Origin: Bacteroidales bacterium
GTDB taxonomy: Bacteria; Bacteroidota; Bacteroidia; Bacteroidales; WCHB1-69
Direction of reading: 5' to 3'
Length of the DNA stretch: 36,724 nucleotides
NCBI GenBank assembly: GCA_017527945.1
Contig: JAFXPL010000018.1
Coordinates: 1 to 36,724 of the forward strand
Shown: piece by piece, positions 8,708-16,965 of the stretch
Layout: every line of letters starts with the position of its first letter
Numbering within the stretch: the stretch's first letter is position 1
The notes under the pieces: model-generated
What the model was told of the DNA's origin: nothing
The model's database searches: none
Seen by the model: the letters and a program-made list of their open reading frames with translations, nothing else
Position numbers and translations under genes: made by a program

Positions 8708-9750
8708 CTATTGTTGGTCGCTACAGGAGACCTGCGCCCCGTTGTACAGTTTCTGATACCCTTCCGTGACGATAGTGTCGCCAGCATGAATCCCTTCCGA
8801 CACCGCCACCCCGTTCCGGATGAACTCGCTCACTTTAATCTTCTGCCGACGGGCCTTCCCGTTGCAGACCTTCCACACCGTCATGCCGTCCGACATGGTC
8901 TGCACGCACGACGAGGGGACAACAAGTCCCGGATTCCCAGTCTGTTGAAGGGCAAGGCGAATTTTCACCACCATGCCGGGCAGCACGTCCGACGTGCCGG
9001 AAAGCATTCTCGCCTTCACCGTGTAGGAATGGCCTAAAGGATTGGACAGAAAGGATTTGTCGTAAATGACCAACTGTCGCTCCGCGTCATTCAAGGCCGG
9101 GATGGTGCCGTAAGCTTTCTCCCCGACAAAGATTTTCCCGATCTCTTTTTCCGGTACCGAAAACTCGACCATCAAGCTGTTCATGTCCACAATTTGGCAG
9201 ATGGCGTCCAACGGGTTCAATTGTTCCCCGATGACATGGTTTCCCATACTGATGACTCCATCTTGCGAAGCTCGCAACGTACAATCATTCAAATGTTTGC
9301 GAGCAGATATTTCCGACTGGCGGGCTTTTTCGAGGTCGGTTTCCATCTGTACCCAACGCACGTCGCTGATGCCTTCCCCGTCGTGCACCTGCTTCAGTCG
9401 CCGGTATCCATCTTCCGCCTGGCGCAGCGTGGCCAAAGCCGCATCGTGGAGACTTTTAGCCGACGTTTCATCGACTTTGGCGATCAGGTCGCCCTTGCGC
9501 ACCCGCTGTCCGTTATGCACATAGACCTCCGTCAACGTGCCTCCAAGCGGGAAAGAGAGCGAGACTTGTTTCTCACTCCGCACCGTGCCCACGTAATTGC
9601 GGATATCTACTTCATCGGAATCACCAACCACCACCACCCTGACGGGGATCGTCGGTCGAATTTTTGTTTTTTGTCCGTTTTTTTTCCGCAGCCGAACATT
9701 ATCAAAGCCACAAAAGCCAACAGAACCGGATAGAAAAGTCTAATGTTCAT
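8708..9750 (-). pseudogene. RND periplasmic adaptor (membrane fusion protein), frameshifted near the N-terminus
   Basis: The conserved body (9637 leftwards, beginning VVVGDSDEVDIRNYVGTV) contains the barrel-sandwich lipoyl halves, a hairpin and the C-terminal beta-barrel of HlyD/AcrA-type adaptors. It has no good start codon. In the adjacent frame, an ATG at 9750 begins a lipoprotein signal peptide (MNIRLFYPVLLAFVALIMFG, then Cys) running into KKTDKKQK. Adding one A in the A-rich tract at 9661-9685 joins the two frames into a complete lipoprotein adaptor of 347 codons. Either the gene is broken or the homopolymer was misread. It lies 9 bases upstream of the RND gene. A TACATTTG -7 box lies just before the start. 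Confidence 0.8.
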
Positions 9751-9770
9751 TCTCCCAATATTTCAGGAGG

Positions 9771-9778
9771 CAAATGTA
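9771..9778 (-). promoter_or_regulatory. Putative -7 box for the efflux operon
   Basis: On the minus strand the sequence is TACATTTG, matching TAnnTTTG, 20 bases upstream of the ATG at 9750. No TTTG was found at the ideal -33 position, so support is partial. Confidence 0.45.
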
Positions 9779-9821
9779 CAATTTTTTTCGACCTTATACG
9801 AATGCAATTTCCTTCAAGGCC

Positions 9822-10064
9822 TTAAGGAACCGGATCATATCCGCTTCCGCCCCACGGATTGCAGGAAAGGACACGTTTGATCGTTAGCCAGGTCCCCTTG
9901 AAAGGGCCATGTTTTTGGATGGCCTCAATGCCATAATTGGAACAGGTGGGCGTGTAGCGGCAAGCGCGCCCGATATACGGGGACAACGTCACCTGATAAA
10001 GCCGGATAAGAGCAATCAACAGCTTGGCAAGCAGGTCTCGAAGCCAACGGAAGAGCTTTCTCAT
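9822..10064 (-). CDS. yidD: Membrane protein insertion efficiency factor YidD
   Basis: An 80-residue protein with an amphipathic N-terminus and the family core [10 protein letters not shown], then [19 protein letters not shown], and [13 protein letters not shown] at the end. YidD assists insertion of inner-membrane proteins near YidC/SecYEG. The ATG overlaps the rnpA stop by 4 bases (translational coupling), the classic rnpA-yidD pairing. Complete and typical in length. Confidence 0.95.
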   Translation of the reverse strand: MRKLFRWLRDLLAKLLIALIRLYQVTLSPYIGRACRYTPTCSNYGIEAIQKHGPFKGTWLTIKRVLSCNPWGGSGYDPVP

Positions 10065-10459
10065 GGCTGGCCGGTGTCGTTTTGTTCAGAAAGTTTCGCA
10101 AGAATTTGACACACCGCGCTCTCCACCTTTTCGGACGCAGGCAGGGTGTCGCCCACAAACATCCAGCACAACAACAGCGAACGGTTACCGGGAGGCTGTA
10201 ATTCCCATTGGTGAAGCCTATAGGCCTCCCGCATCAGCCTTTTCACCCTGTTGCGGTCCACCGCATGGGCAAACCGCTTCTTGGAGACAAGGAATGCGAC
10301 CTTGGTTAGAGGTGTTTCCGAACATTCCCGAATGAGGTAGAAGCATTTTATCGGGAAACAGAACAGGCTCTGCCGCTGCTGCACCGTTTCCTTGATCAGC
10401 AAGGAGGATTTCAGCCGACGGTCTTTCGGGAAGGCGTGTCTATCGTCTGCGGTTGGCAT
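10061..10459 (-). CDS. rnpA: Ribonuclease P protein component
   Basis: The 132-residue protein subunit of RNase P, which binds the catalytic RNA and processes the 5' end of pre-tRNA. The diagnostic RNR-type motif [20 protein letters not shown] covers about residues 60-79, and FPKDRRLKS near the N-terminus is a common start of the family. It overlaps the end of hemD by 20 bases and yidD by 4, so the three are one transcript. rpmH, the usual neighbour in other phyla, is absent here. Confidence 0.92.
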   Translation of the reverse strand: MPTADDRHAFPKDRRLKSSLLIKETVQQRQSLFCFPIKCFYLIRECSETPLTKVAFLVSKKRFAHAVDRNRVKRLMREAYRLHQWELQPPGNRSLLLCWMFVGDTLPASEKVESAVCQILAKLSEQNDTGQP

Positions 10460-11204
10460 ATTCCTTCAGGAAAGCGTCCATGGCGTCTGTAAGAGAGGGG
10501 TACTCTTTGGTGGGCGCCATCACGTGGAGGGTCCAGCCAGCCTCTTCGATGGCCTGCTCGGCCGCCTTGCCCAGCGCGGCGAACGCCTTCTCCCCCTGCT
10601 GAAAATCGGGATAATTCGCCTGCAGCGACTTCACGCCATTCGGACTGAAGAAAACGATCATGTCATACTTGTCGATGTCCACGTCGTGCACCAAGTCGGC
10701 CGGCGCGATTTTGAACACCACTGCCTGGGCGTACTTGATCTCGTTTTCGACAAGCATGGCCTCCAGTTGCGCGGGAATGCCGTCTTGGCTGCACGGGATC
10801 AGCATACTGACGGACTTGTTTTTGATCAGCAGTTCATAGAAGCTGGTCACTCGGGCGTCTTTTGCCGCGAAAACACGGCGCTTGCGGTACGGAACATACT
10901 TTTGCAGGTAGAGGGCGATGGATTCCGTGGCGCAGAAATACTTCATGGACTCCGGCATATCTAAGCGCATGTCCTTGCACAACTCGAAAAACTTGTCTAT
11001 CGTGTTGGTGCTTGAAAAGACAATAGACTCATAGTCAAGGATATTGATATGCGTTTTCCTGAACTCTATCGCAGTCGTGCAATTGATCTTGAAAAACTTG
11101 TAGAAATCAATATTGACACTGTACTTCCGCAGCAGGTCTGCGTAGGGAGAGCGTTCGATGTCCTCTGGCGCATTTTGCGAAATCAATATGTTCTTTACCT
11201 TCAT
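10440..11204 (-). CDS. hemD: Uroporphyrinogen-III synthase family protein
   Basis: A 254-residue HemD-type protein, which closes and inverts hydroxymethylbilane to uroporphyrinogen III in tetrapyrrole synthesis. The two-lobed pattern is visible: ILISQNAP at the start, IVFSSTNTIDKFFE in lobe 1, and DMIVFFSPNGVKSL in lobe 2, then AALGKAAEQAIEEAG. Its place between a DUF4271 gene and rnpA is the usual Bacteroidales arrangement. HemD proteins are weakly conserved, so the family call is firmer than the activity. Confidence 0.85.
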   Translation of the reverse strand: MKVKNILISQNAPEDIERSPYADLLRKYSVNIDFYKFFKINCTTAIEFRKTHINILDYESIVFSSTNTIDKFFELCKDMRLDMPESMKYFCATESIALYLQKYVPYRKRRVFAAKDARVTSFYELLIKNKSVSMLIPCSQDGIPAQLEAMLVENEIKYAQAVVFKIAPADLVHDVDIDKYDMIVFFSPNGVKSLQANYPDFQQGEKAFAALGKAAEQAIEEAGWTLHVMAPTKEYPSLTDAMDAFLKEYANRRR

Positions 11205-11243
11205 TTTTCTTTCTTATATGAATTAACCTTAACAAATTATCCA

Positions 11244-11930
11244 TCAAATAATTAACATTACCTTAAGGAACAACATCCATGGTAAAATTTCAAGGGTGCA
11301 AAAATAGAGAAAAAAATGAAACCTGTGACCTTCGAGTGAATTTATTTTCATCAACCGGTAAAGCCATACGGCGAACAGGACTGCAAGCACCACCACTACT
11401 ATATAATATATGTATCGCAGCCCCGTGTATTGGATTGTCAGCAGCAGCGGGAAAAGCAGGATGGCAAAATCGGTCATGAAGATGAATTTGTACTGGTTGA
11501 CGGCGACACGCTCCTTATCCCGCCCGAACAACCTGGCATACAAGCCGTTGCAAAGCAACTTCGACAAATAGGCGGTCAAAACCAGGACAAAGAAAATCCC
11601 TATCCATGCGATAAACGGCAACTTCGCCATCTGAACGGGCATATAGGTGGAACAAAACATCACCAAACCTGTGGTGATGGTCAGCAGGTCGAAAACCAGC
11701 ACAAACAGGGAAGAGCGGTCCTCCAGCACTTTGCCTTCGCGCTGCACAAGCGAGAAATGGCGTTGGGAAAAAAGTGCCCTGACGACGAGCAAAAGTTTCC
11801 TCCGAAAGGTGATGACAATCATGGTGAAAAGCAGCAGCAGGACGCAGAAGATTACCGTCAGCCAGTTGTTAGGCCGACTCACAGCGTCCCATTGGAACTG
11901 CATCACCCCGAGCCAATGTCGTGCAAACAT
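11244..11930 (-). CDS. DUF4271 family membrane protein
   Basis: A 228-residue protein with about five to six hydrophobic segments. Examples are WLTVIFCVLLLLFTMIVITF near the N-terminus, YYIVVVVLAVLFAVWLYRLM, and a C-terminal FLYFCTLEILPWMLFLKVML. Recognised as DUF4271 by its position upstream of hemD in Bacteroidales and its membrane pattern. Function is unknown; co-transcription with hemD is likely (39-base gap). The N-terminal methionine is the first in frame and could lie slightly further in. Confidence 0.75.
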   Translation of the reverse strand: MFARHWLGVMQFQWDAVSRPNNWLTVIFCVLLLLFTMIVITFRRKLLLVVRALFSQRHFSLVQREGKVLEDRSSLFVLVFDLLTITTGLVMFCSTYMPVQMAKLPFIAWIGIFFVLVLTAYLSKLLCNGLYARLFGRDKERVAVNQYKFIFMTDFAILLFPLLLTIQYTGLRYIYYIVVVVLAVLFAVWLYRLMKINSLEGHRFHFFLYFCTLEILPWMLFLKVMLII

Positions 11931-11972
11931 GGCAGCGCGGAAAGTAGTATAGCTGAATTTATTGAGGCAGGA

Positions 11973-12680
11973 TTATTTGACCAGCAGTTTCTTGGTGCAA
12001 ATCATCTTGCCGTCGGACTCTATTCCATAGAGATAGACTCCCGCATTGAACGGAGTGAGATCGACTTGTTTTCCGCCGGCTGCTCCAACGGGTACGCGAT
12101 AGACCTCCCTGCCGGTAAGGTTCTTGATGACGAGGAAGGAGTTCCCTGTCGGCGCGACATAGTCGATGGTGACCGTGCGCACGGCCGGGTTCGGGTAGGC
12201 TTTGAGGCCTTTCACGAGATCGGCCTCGCGAATGCCGGCGCCGGAGCCGTAAGCGATGTAGAAGGAGATCTGGTCGGCCTCGTCGTCCGTGATGAAGAGG
12301 GTGAACTTGACCAGGGCCGGGGCGGCGCTGCCCGCATAGATGGTGTGCAATGCCATCTCATTGTCGGCGGCCACCTCCTGATTCTCGTTCAGCACGAGGG
12401 TTTGAGAGAGATTGCCCGTATAGCATTCGCCGATGCAGAAGGAGATATCGGCCTCGCCTTCGTTCTGCAGCACCTCTTTCCGCACTTTGAACTCAATGAG
12501 GGAACTCGTGGTGTTCCGGTAACCGAAAAAGGTGTTGACCTCATCGCCGTTCGGATTGGTGGCCACATACACCGTGTCGTTGTTGCTCAGCGCGGAGCCG
12601 TTATATATCACACTGATTGACTGTGCATTAGCAGCCACAGCCGCCATCATCAGCAAGAGGGTAAATATTCTTTTTTTCAT
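11973..12680 (-). CDS. Secreted protein with T9SS type A sorting domain
   Basis: A 235-residue protein. A signal peptide (KKRIFTLLLMMAAVAANAQ) occupies about residues 1-20. A beta-rich region of about 140 residues follows, resembling no enzyme I can name. Residues from about 160 onward form a type IX secretion C-terminal domain: LKAYPNPAVRTVTIDY, then LTGREVYRVPV, FNAGVYLYGIESDGK and terminal KKLLVK. The protein should cross the outer membrane by the Por/Gld machinery and be anchored or released. The short cargo suggests a structural or binding role. It implies the host has a T9SS, relevant to the GldM-domain protein at 23126. Confidence 0.88.
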   Translation of the reverse strand: MKKRIFTLLLMMAAVAANAQSISVIYNGSALSNNDTVYVATNPNGDEVNTFFGYRNTTSSLIEFKVRKEVLQNEGEADISFCIGECYTGNLSQTLVLNENQEVAADNEMALHTIYAGSAAPALVKFTLFITDDEADQISFYIAYGSGAGIREADLVKGLKAYPNPAVRTVTIDYVAPTGNSFLVIKNLTGREVYRVPVGAAGGKQVDLTPFNAGVYLYGIESDGKMICTKKLLVK

Positions 12681-12707
12681 ACTCTTCGTCTATTTTAATT
12701 ATTGCTG

Positions 12708-12715
12708 CAAAGATA
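12708..12715 (-). promoter_or_regulatory. Putative -7 box for the T9SS cargo gene
   Basis: On the minus strand the sequence is TATCTTTG, 27 bases upstream of the start codon at 12680. No TTTG is found 19 bases further upstream. Confidence 0.5.
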
Positions 12716-12759
12716 CATTTTTTTGACACACGCTCGGTGAGAAAGTTTAACAAAAAAAA

Positions 12760-12785
12760 GCGCACCGTGAAGGTGCGCCTTTTTA
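12760..12785 (-). terminator. Terminator after the cDPGS-like gene
   Basis: A 7-bp stem GCGCACC (12760-12766) / GGTGCGC (12772-12778) with a 5-base loop is flanked by A8 on the left and a T run on the right. Read on the minus strand it is a hairpin followed by a long U tract, 17 bases after the stop of the 12802-14220 gene. Confidence 0.85.
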
Positions 12786-12801
12786 AGGGAAAAGCACAAA
12801 A

Positions 12802-14220
12802 TTATTTTTTGCGTCTTTTGGGTTTGAGGTTGTGTTTGGCGACGAATTCGTCGAGCACTTCCTTCAAGGTCGGGGTGCCGATTTCCTGGAGTTCGTAACC
12901 AACCTTCACAACGGGTTGTTTGATCTTGATGAAGCGCGGCAGGTCGATAGGAGTACCGATGACCACGGCGTCGCACGGGGTGTTGGCGATGGTCTTCTCG
13001 AGGTCCTTCATCTGTTGAGCACCATAGCCCATAGCCGGCAGCAGGGTGCCGATGTTCGGGTATCTTTCGAAGGTGGTGGTGAGCTCGCCGACGGTGTAGG
13101 GTCTCGGGTCAACGAGTTCAGCGCCGTGCTTAAGAGCGGCAACCGTACCGGCACCGATCTTCATCTCACCGTGGGTCAACGTAGGACCGTCTTCCACAAC
13201 GAGGACCTTCTTGCCCTTGAGCAGCTCGGGTTTGTCAACCGTAAGGATGGAAGCGGCGTCGATTTGCTTGGCGGTGGGGTTGATTTTGCGCAGGTTGGCG
13301 CGGACGGTGTTGATGTTCTCCAGGGAAGCGGAGTCGATCTTGTTGATGACGATGACGTCGGCCATGCGGGCGACGACTTCGCCGGGATAGTAGCTCACCT
13401 CAGCACCGGGACGGAGCGGGTCAGCCACGCCGATGGTCAGATCGGGAACATAGAACGGGAAGTCGTTGTTACCGCCGTCCCACAGCACGATGTCGCAGCC
13501 GTCGGGATCGTTCTCGGCACCAGCCATGTCAATCCACTTGCCGGTTTGAGGATCTTTCGTCTTGCCGCCTTTGAGGATGGCCTCATAGTCAACGCCGGCA
13601 TAGATGACGTTGCGTTTGGTGACCACGTGGGGTTCGTACTCCTCCATCTCCTCGATGGTGCAGTTCTGGTATTTGAGGTCATCGACGCAGGCGAAGCGTT
13701 GGACGATCTGTTTGTTCAGATCGGGGTCGTAAGGCATGGGGTGACGCACGGCGACCACTCTGAAGCCCATTCCGACGAGGTATTCGATGATCTTGCGGGA
13801 GGTTTGGGACTTACCGCAGCCGGTACGGGTGGCGCCGACAGCGATGACGGGTTTCTTGGACTTCACCATGGTGTCCTTCGGGCCCATGAGCCAGAAGTTG
13901 GCGCCAGCGGCGTTCACGATGGCGCTGATGCCCATGACGTATGAATAGGGCTTGTCGCTGTATGCGAACACGCAGTCGTCAACGTCGAATTCCTTGATCA
14001 GTTCGGCAAGTTTGGCTTCCGGATAGATCTTGATGCCGTTGGGATAGAGATCCTCGCCGGCGAGTTCCTTCGGGTACATGCGGTCGTCAATGCCGGGGAT
14101 TTGCTCCGCGGTGAAAGCGACCACGTTGTAGTTCTTGTTGTGACGGAAAAAGGTGTTGAAATTGTGGAAATCTCTTCCAGCAGCACCGATAATAATCACA
14201 TTTCTAACTTTTTTTCTCAT
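12802..14220 (-). CDS. P-loop protein related to cyclic 2,3-diphosphoglycerate synthetase
   Basis: A 472-residue cytoplasmic protein. The N-terminus has a Rossmann-like start (NVIIIGAAGRDFHNFNTFFR). A P-loop GATRTGCGKS lies at residues 129-138, followed by nucleotide-binding elements such as LWDGGNNDFPF and VINKIDSA, the latter resembling an NKxD-type guanine/adenine specificity motif. The whole pattern matches the cDPGS-like GTPase family, first known from methanogens that make cyclic 2,3-diphosphoglycerate; bacterial members are mostly uncharacterised. The C-terminus is lysine/arginine-rich (KPKRRKK). A monocistronic unit with its own terminator and a TACCTTTG box upstream. Confidence 0.8.
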   Translation of the reverse strand: MRKKVRNVIIIGAAGRDFHNFNTFFRHNKNYNVVAFTAEQIPGIDDRMYPKELAGEDLYPNGIKIYPEAKLAELIKEFDVDDCVFAYSDKPYSYVMGISAIVNAAGANFWLMGPKDTMVKSKKPVIAVGATRTGCGKSQTSRKIIEYLVGMGFRVVAVRHPMPYDPDLNKQIVQRFACVDDLKYQNCTIEEMEEYEPHVVTKRNVIYAGVDYEAILKGGKTKDPQTGKWIDMAGAENDPDGCDIVLWDGGNNDFPFYVPDLTIGVADPLRPGAEVSYYPGEVVARMADVIVINKIDSASLENINTVRANLRKINPTAKQIDAASILTVDKPELLKGKKVLVVEDGPTLTHGEMKIGAGTVAALKHGAELVDPRPYTVGELTTTFERYPNIGTLLPAMGYGAQQMKDLEKTIANTPCDAVVIGTPIDLPRFIKIKQPVVKVGYELQEIGTPTLKEVLDEFVAKHNLKPKRRKK

Positions 14221-14279
14221 AAAATCTTAAATTTTTAAGTTATAAAATGAATTAGAGTTTCTCTTATTTTTTGCGAGCG

Positions 14280-14287
14280 CAAAGGTA
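14280..14287 (-). promoter_or_regulatory. Putative -7 box for the cDPGS-like gene
   Basis: The minus strand reads TACCTTTG, 59 bases before the start codon. The intervening leader is AT-rich. The -33 position does not carry TTTG. Confidence 0.5.
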
Positions 14288-14410
14288 CACTTTTTTTTCA
14301 TACGGCGCGCGTCAGCATAAATTATTTTCTTTTTTGGGGGTACGGGGGAGGGGTGACGGGGCCGATTCTTCTTCATATCTTGTATTATTCATACAACCGC
14401 ACCTTTTACT

Positions 14411-14475
14411 TTGGCTGTTGGCTATTAGCTTTTTTGGACAAACCACAACCAATAGCCAAAGGCCAATAGCTAAAA
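14411..14475. repeat. Inverted heptamer clusters (TTGGCTR units facing CCAATAG units)
   Basis: Three 7-base units TTGGCTG, TTGGCTA, TTAGCTT (14411-14431) face the complementary heptamers CCAATAG, CCAAAGG, CCAATAG (14449-14469). Same sequence family as the 21-unit array at 1356, but here in opposite orientations, so a hairpin with an A/T-flanked stem could form. The surrounding 14288-14640 stretch otherwise shows no gene. Confidence 0.75.
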
Positions 14476-14640
14476 ACTATATCAAACAGACATCAACGAA
14501 TTATGCAGGATATAGTTGGATAATGACGATGGGTGGGGTGCGGGCGGGGAGAGCGGTTTGGGGAGAGTGAGACAGGGGGGAGGCAGATGACGTGCGGCAC
14601 TCAAAATTGAGGAATAAAAGCCTGCGCCTTTTTTGTTGAC

Positions 14641-15752
14641 TTCCAGTATATGGAAGTTGACTGTTTGCCCCCTCCCTGGCTGGTTGCAACTGTTTAATTT
14701 ACAGTTAAATAATAACATCTATTTTGCTGTTGGCATGGGCGGCCCTTGCCTGCACGGCACCCTTTGTCACGGACTTACCTCATAGTATGGGATCACCTGT
14801 CCGATGCGTCCCATCGCCCGTTCGAACCGCTGCGTGTTGTTGCATCGGCAGGTCCTCCTCCGGAACAGCACCTCATAGACGTAGCGGTGGAACATCGCGG
14901 CGGACACGAAATGGTAAATCCCCGCCACCATACGTTTCACCTGGAGCCACAGTCCGTTCGCAATTCCCTTATTCACAATTACTTTCGTCCTCAGGTCTCG
15001 CCTCATGCCGTGCGGCTCCTCTACATTATATTTCTCCAATTCGCTCTCCGCCAGCGTCTGGTAGCAGACGTAGTCGTCGGAGAATATCCGGCTGCCTGGC
15101 TGCACGAAAGGGAGAATCTTGGGATGCAGTTTCAGCGGCTCCGTGAGCTGGCGGACGACGAGAGGCCTGCCGGAGCCGTTGTTCACATCGACTTTTTCCC
15201 CGGGCACCGTGTCGGAAAAGTCATCGTCCTCGTCACGCAGCAGGATTCTGATTTTGTGCAGAATGTGCCAGGCGGTGCTTTGCGACACCTCGATTTCTCG
15301 GGCGAGCTGCGTGGAGGAAATTCCCTGTTTGTTGTTGACAATCAGGTAGATGGCCTGAAACCATTGGAGCAGTTTGATTTTGGTGTTCTGGAAAATCGTC
15401 CCGACGAACACGGAAAAGGTGCTCTTGCAATCCTTGCAGGCGTAACGTCCGTCCTTGCGGTGATAGACGGTGGTGCAGCCGCAGTAGGGACAGACGGGCT
15501 TGCCGTGCCATCGTTGCTCGGCGAGGAAGTTGATGCACTTCCGGTCGTCGGCGAAGTGCTTGGTCAGTGCTTTGAGCGTCCTGAACTTGGACAAGGGGGT
15601 GTTTTTCATTTTCAAAGTTTTTACAAGAACGAATATTTTGTTGTCTGCAAAAATAGTATAAAAAAGTGTAAAAGTCAAGGGATTGAAGAAAAATATTTTC
15701 AATCTGAAAATCAATGCATTACAAATCCACTGTCAACTTCCGAATACTGAAA
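14641..15752. mobile_element. IS1595-type insertion sequence remnant with imperfect terminal inverted repeats
   Basis: The left end (14641-14666, TTCCAGTATATGGAAGTTGA...) and the reverse complement of the right end (15727-15752, TTTCAGTATTCGGAAGTTGA...) match at about 20 of 26 positions, bracketing the transposase at about 1.1 kb, a normal size for IS1595. No convincing 8-base target duplication was found directly outside these ends, so the exact borders are uncertain. The left end is also a local palindrome (ACTTCCA/TGGAAGT). Confidence 0.7.
14767..15609 (-). pseudogene. IS1595-family transposase, internally shortened
   Basis: The start is taken at 15609 (MKNTPLSKFRTLKALTKHFA). A zinc ribbon CPYCG...CKDC lies near residues 40-62, followed by an HTH region (ISSTQLAREIEVSQSTAWHI). 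The DDE domain is abnormal. After EKVDVNNGSG, where a VEVDE-type first acid and a GG motif are expected, the protein passes within about 30 residues to IFSDDYVCY (second acid); about 50 residues usual for the family are missing. The expected glutamate before the KR motif is not evident (NGLWLQVKRM). About 280 residues versus about 300-330 for active members. Probably an inactive transposase. Confidence 0.75.
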
Positions 15753-16162
15753 ACGACCTTCCATCCTCCCGCGTTTTGCAGAATGCCGTCCCTACATCCA
15801 GCAAAATGCCGTCCTATATTCGCCCCTTCGGCACTCCTGCAACTCCCCCAGCCCATCTCCACCTCCCCCCTCTTCGCAACAACCGCAGCACCGCCCTCTC
15901 CGTGTCCCCCAAACCCACATTACACGTCCATACTCCACATCCTGTTTTTTTATTTAAGCGTTCCGGCGCGGCCAATCAACGTCCCCAACACCGTCCCTGC
16001 CGCGCCCCACTGTACATTATACATTATGCATTTTACATTGTAGATTGAACGTCGCCGCACCGTGTCTTTCCCTCGCAAACACCTTTCTTTTCCTGCTTGC
16101 CGGAGATGCTGCCGTTCCCTTGTCTCCTGCCTCCAACAAAAAAACATGCATTCCACTGTTTT
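15753..16162. other. Gene-free stretch with short repeats
   Basis: No convincing coding frame on either strand. Small repeated words occur (AATGCCGTCC twice at about 15782-15819), and a heptamer array lies at 16011-16045, annotated separately. The remainder is C-rich and unstructured to the eye. Confidence 0.5.
16011..16045. repeat. Five-unit heptamer array (TNTACAT type)
   Basis: TGTACAT, TATACAT, TATGCAT, TTTACAT and TGTAGAT follow each other without gaps in an intergenic region. The same 7-base period is seen at 1356, 14411 and 36594, with a different unit sequence. Confidence 0.75.
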
Positions 16163-16194
16163 TTTGCCGCGCTTAAAAAAAAAAGTTATTTTTG
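16163..16194 (+). promoter_or_regulatory. Possible promoter upstream of the HTH gene, with a 300-base leader
   Basis: TTTG at 16163-16166 and TATTTTTG at 16187-16194 are 20 bases apart, one more than ideal. Right after it, GCCCCG (16194-16199) can pair with CGGGGC (16217-16222), and the overlapping CCGCTG (16197-16202) with CAGCGG (16222-16227). These pairings exclude each other. The next start codon is about 300 bases away (16498). The leader holds no recognised riboswitch. Confidence 0.35.
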
Positions 16195-16497
16195 CCCCGC
16201 TGTTCCGCAAAAAAGTCGGGGCAGCGGATTTTATTGAAAAGAAAGTGCGTTTTCGCTCATCCGTCTCGGTGAACCTGGACAGTTTACAGACATTAGCACG
16301 GATATCGGGAACAAAGCTTCCTTTATTGAGTATTTATTGCCAATAAGGTGGGGATTGTTCTTCTGTATCTTGCTAATGGGGAGTCCAACCCTGCCGAGTG
16401 GATGCTGTTGAACGACAGGCTCCACTTTCTTTTTGCGGGGGCGGGATGGAAGGCAATGCGAAGAAGCAGGGCGCGACAAACAAAACTACGATATACT

Positions 16498-16752
16498 ATG
16501 AATAAAGAGAATCCAATACCGGATCCGAAGCTGCATCTGGGCCGACTGGTGAAGGCTGAGCTGCAACAGCAGGGGCGCACAGCGGTGTGGCTGGCGCGGC
16601 AGGTGGACTGCACCCCGGAGAACATCTACAAGGCTTTCCGCAGCCAGTGGATCTCCATGCCCCTGTTGTTCAAGATCAGCCAGACTTTGGGGCACGATTT
16701 CTTCCGCGACATCTCGGAGTGCGTCTCCGGCGGAGGCGCCCGTCGCGGGTAG
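16498..16752 (+). CDS. Small HTH (XRE/Cro-like) DNA-binding protein
   Basis: An 84-residue protein. HLGRLVKAELQQQGRTAVWL is followed by ARQVDCTPENIYKAF and a third helix region ISMPLLFKISQTLGHDFF, matching the compact XRE-like proteins common in Bacteroidota. The start is set at ATG 16498 (MNKENPIPDPK); a longer in-frame extension upstream to 16348 has no family resemblance. It may bind DNA nearby; the divergence of repeats and an inverted repeat before 16966 makes the cluster promoter a possible target, but this is inference. Confidence 0.7.
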   Translation: MNKENPIPDPKLHLGRLVKAELQQQGRTAVWLARQVDCTPENIYKAFRSQWISMPLLFKISQTLGHDFFRDISECVSGGGARRG

Positions 16753-16859
16753 GGTTATGCTGCGCCGTTGCCCGACTCTCGCGGGCCAGACAGCAGTCAA
16801 GGTTTTAATCGCCTTGAAACTGTAAAATTTTTACCAATTTTTCAATAATTAATTTCCGC

Positions 16860-16892
16860 TTTTCCGATAGCGGCGTTTTAGTTTTTCCGATA
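16860..16892 (+). repeat. Paired direct repeat TTTTCCGATA upstream of the cluster
   Basis: TTTTCCGATA occurs at 16860-16869 and 16883-16892, 23 bases apart (about two helical turns), upstream of the promoter of the SEDS-PBP gene. The spacing suits a dimeric regulator. Confidence 0.5.
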
Positions 16893-16912
16893 AAAAAATT
16901 CACACATAACAC

Positions 16913-16945
16913 ATTATCTATCAATTAGATAATTTTATATGTTTG
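16913..16945 (+). promoter_or_regulatory. Promoter and candidate operator of the signalling/envelope cluster
   Basis: A TATGTTTG -7 box lies at 16938-16945, 20 bases before the ATG at 16966. A perfect 8-bp inverted repeat ATTATCTA (16913-16920) / TAGATAAT (16926-16933) with loop TCAAT lies just upstream of it, covering the expected -33 position (16915-16918), which lacks TTTG. This looks like a regulated promoter with an operator over the -33 region. It is the only clear promoter found for the genes up to 33672. Confidence 0.55.
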
Positions 16946-16965
16946 CAAAATAAAATTGACATTAT

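Noticed and set aside
9822..9845. Terminator at the end of yidD (TTCCTT/AAGGAA palindrome)
   Set aside because: The inverted repeat is imperfect, weak and has no T-run on the minus strand.
11430..12620. Plus-strand open frame (396 codons) across the DUF4271 and T9SS cargo genes
   Set aside because: It spans two real minus-strand genes with a signal peptide, a sorting domain and membrane helices, and has no motif of its own.
12832..13944. Long plus-strand open frame (370 codons) opposite the cDPGS-like gene
   Set aside because: Its composition (Val/Asp/Gly/His-rich) is typical of an antisense frame; the minus-strand protein has a P-loop and family motifs.
16062..16346. Open frame of 94 codons upstream of the HTH gene
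   Set aside because: No family pattern, low-complexity Arg/Lys/Ser composition, and it crosses the putative promoter.
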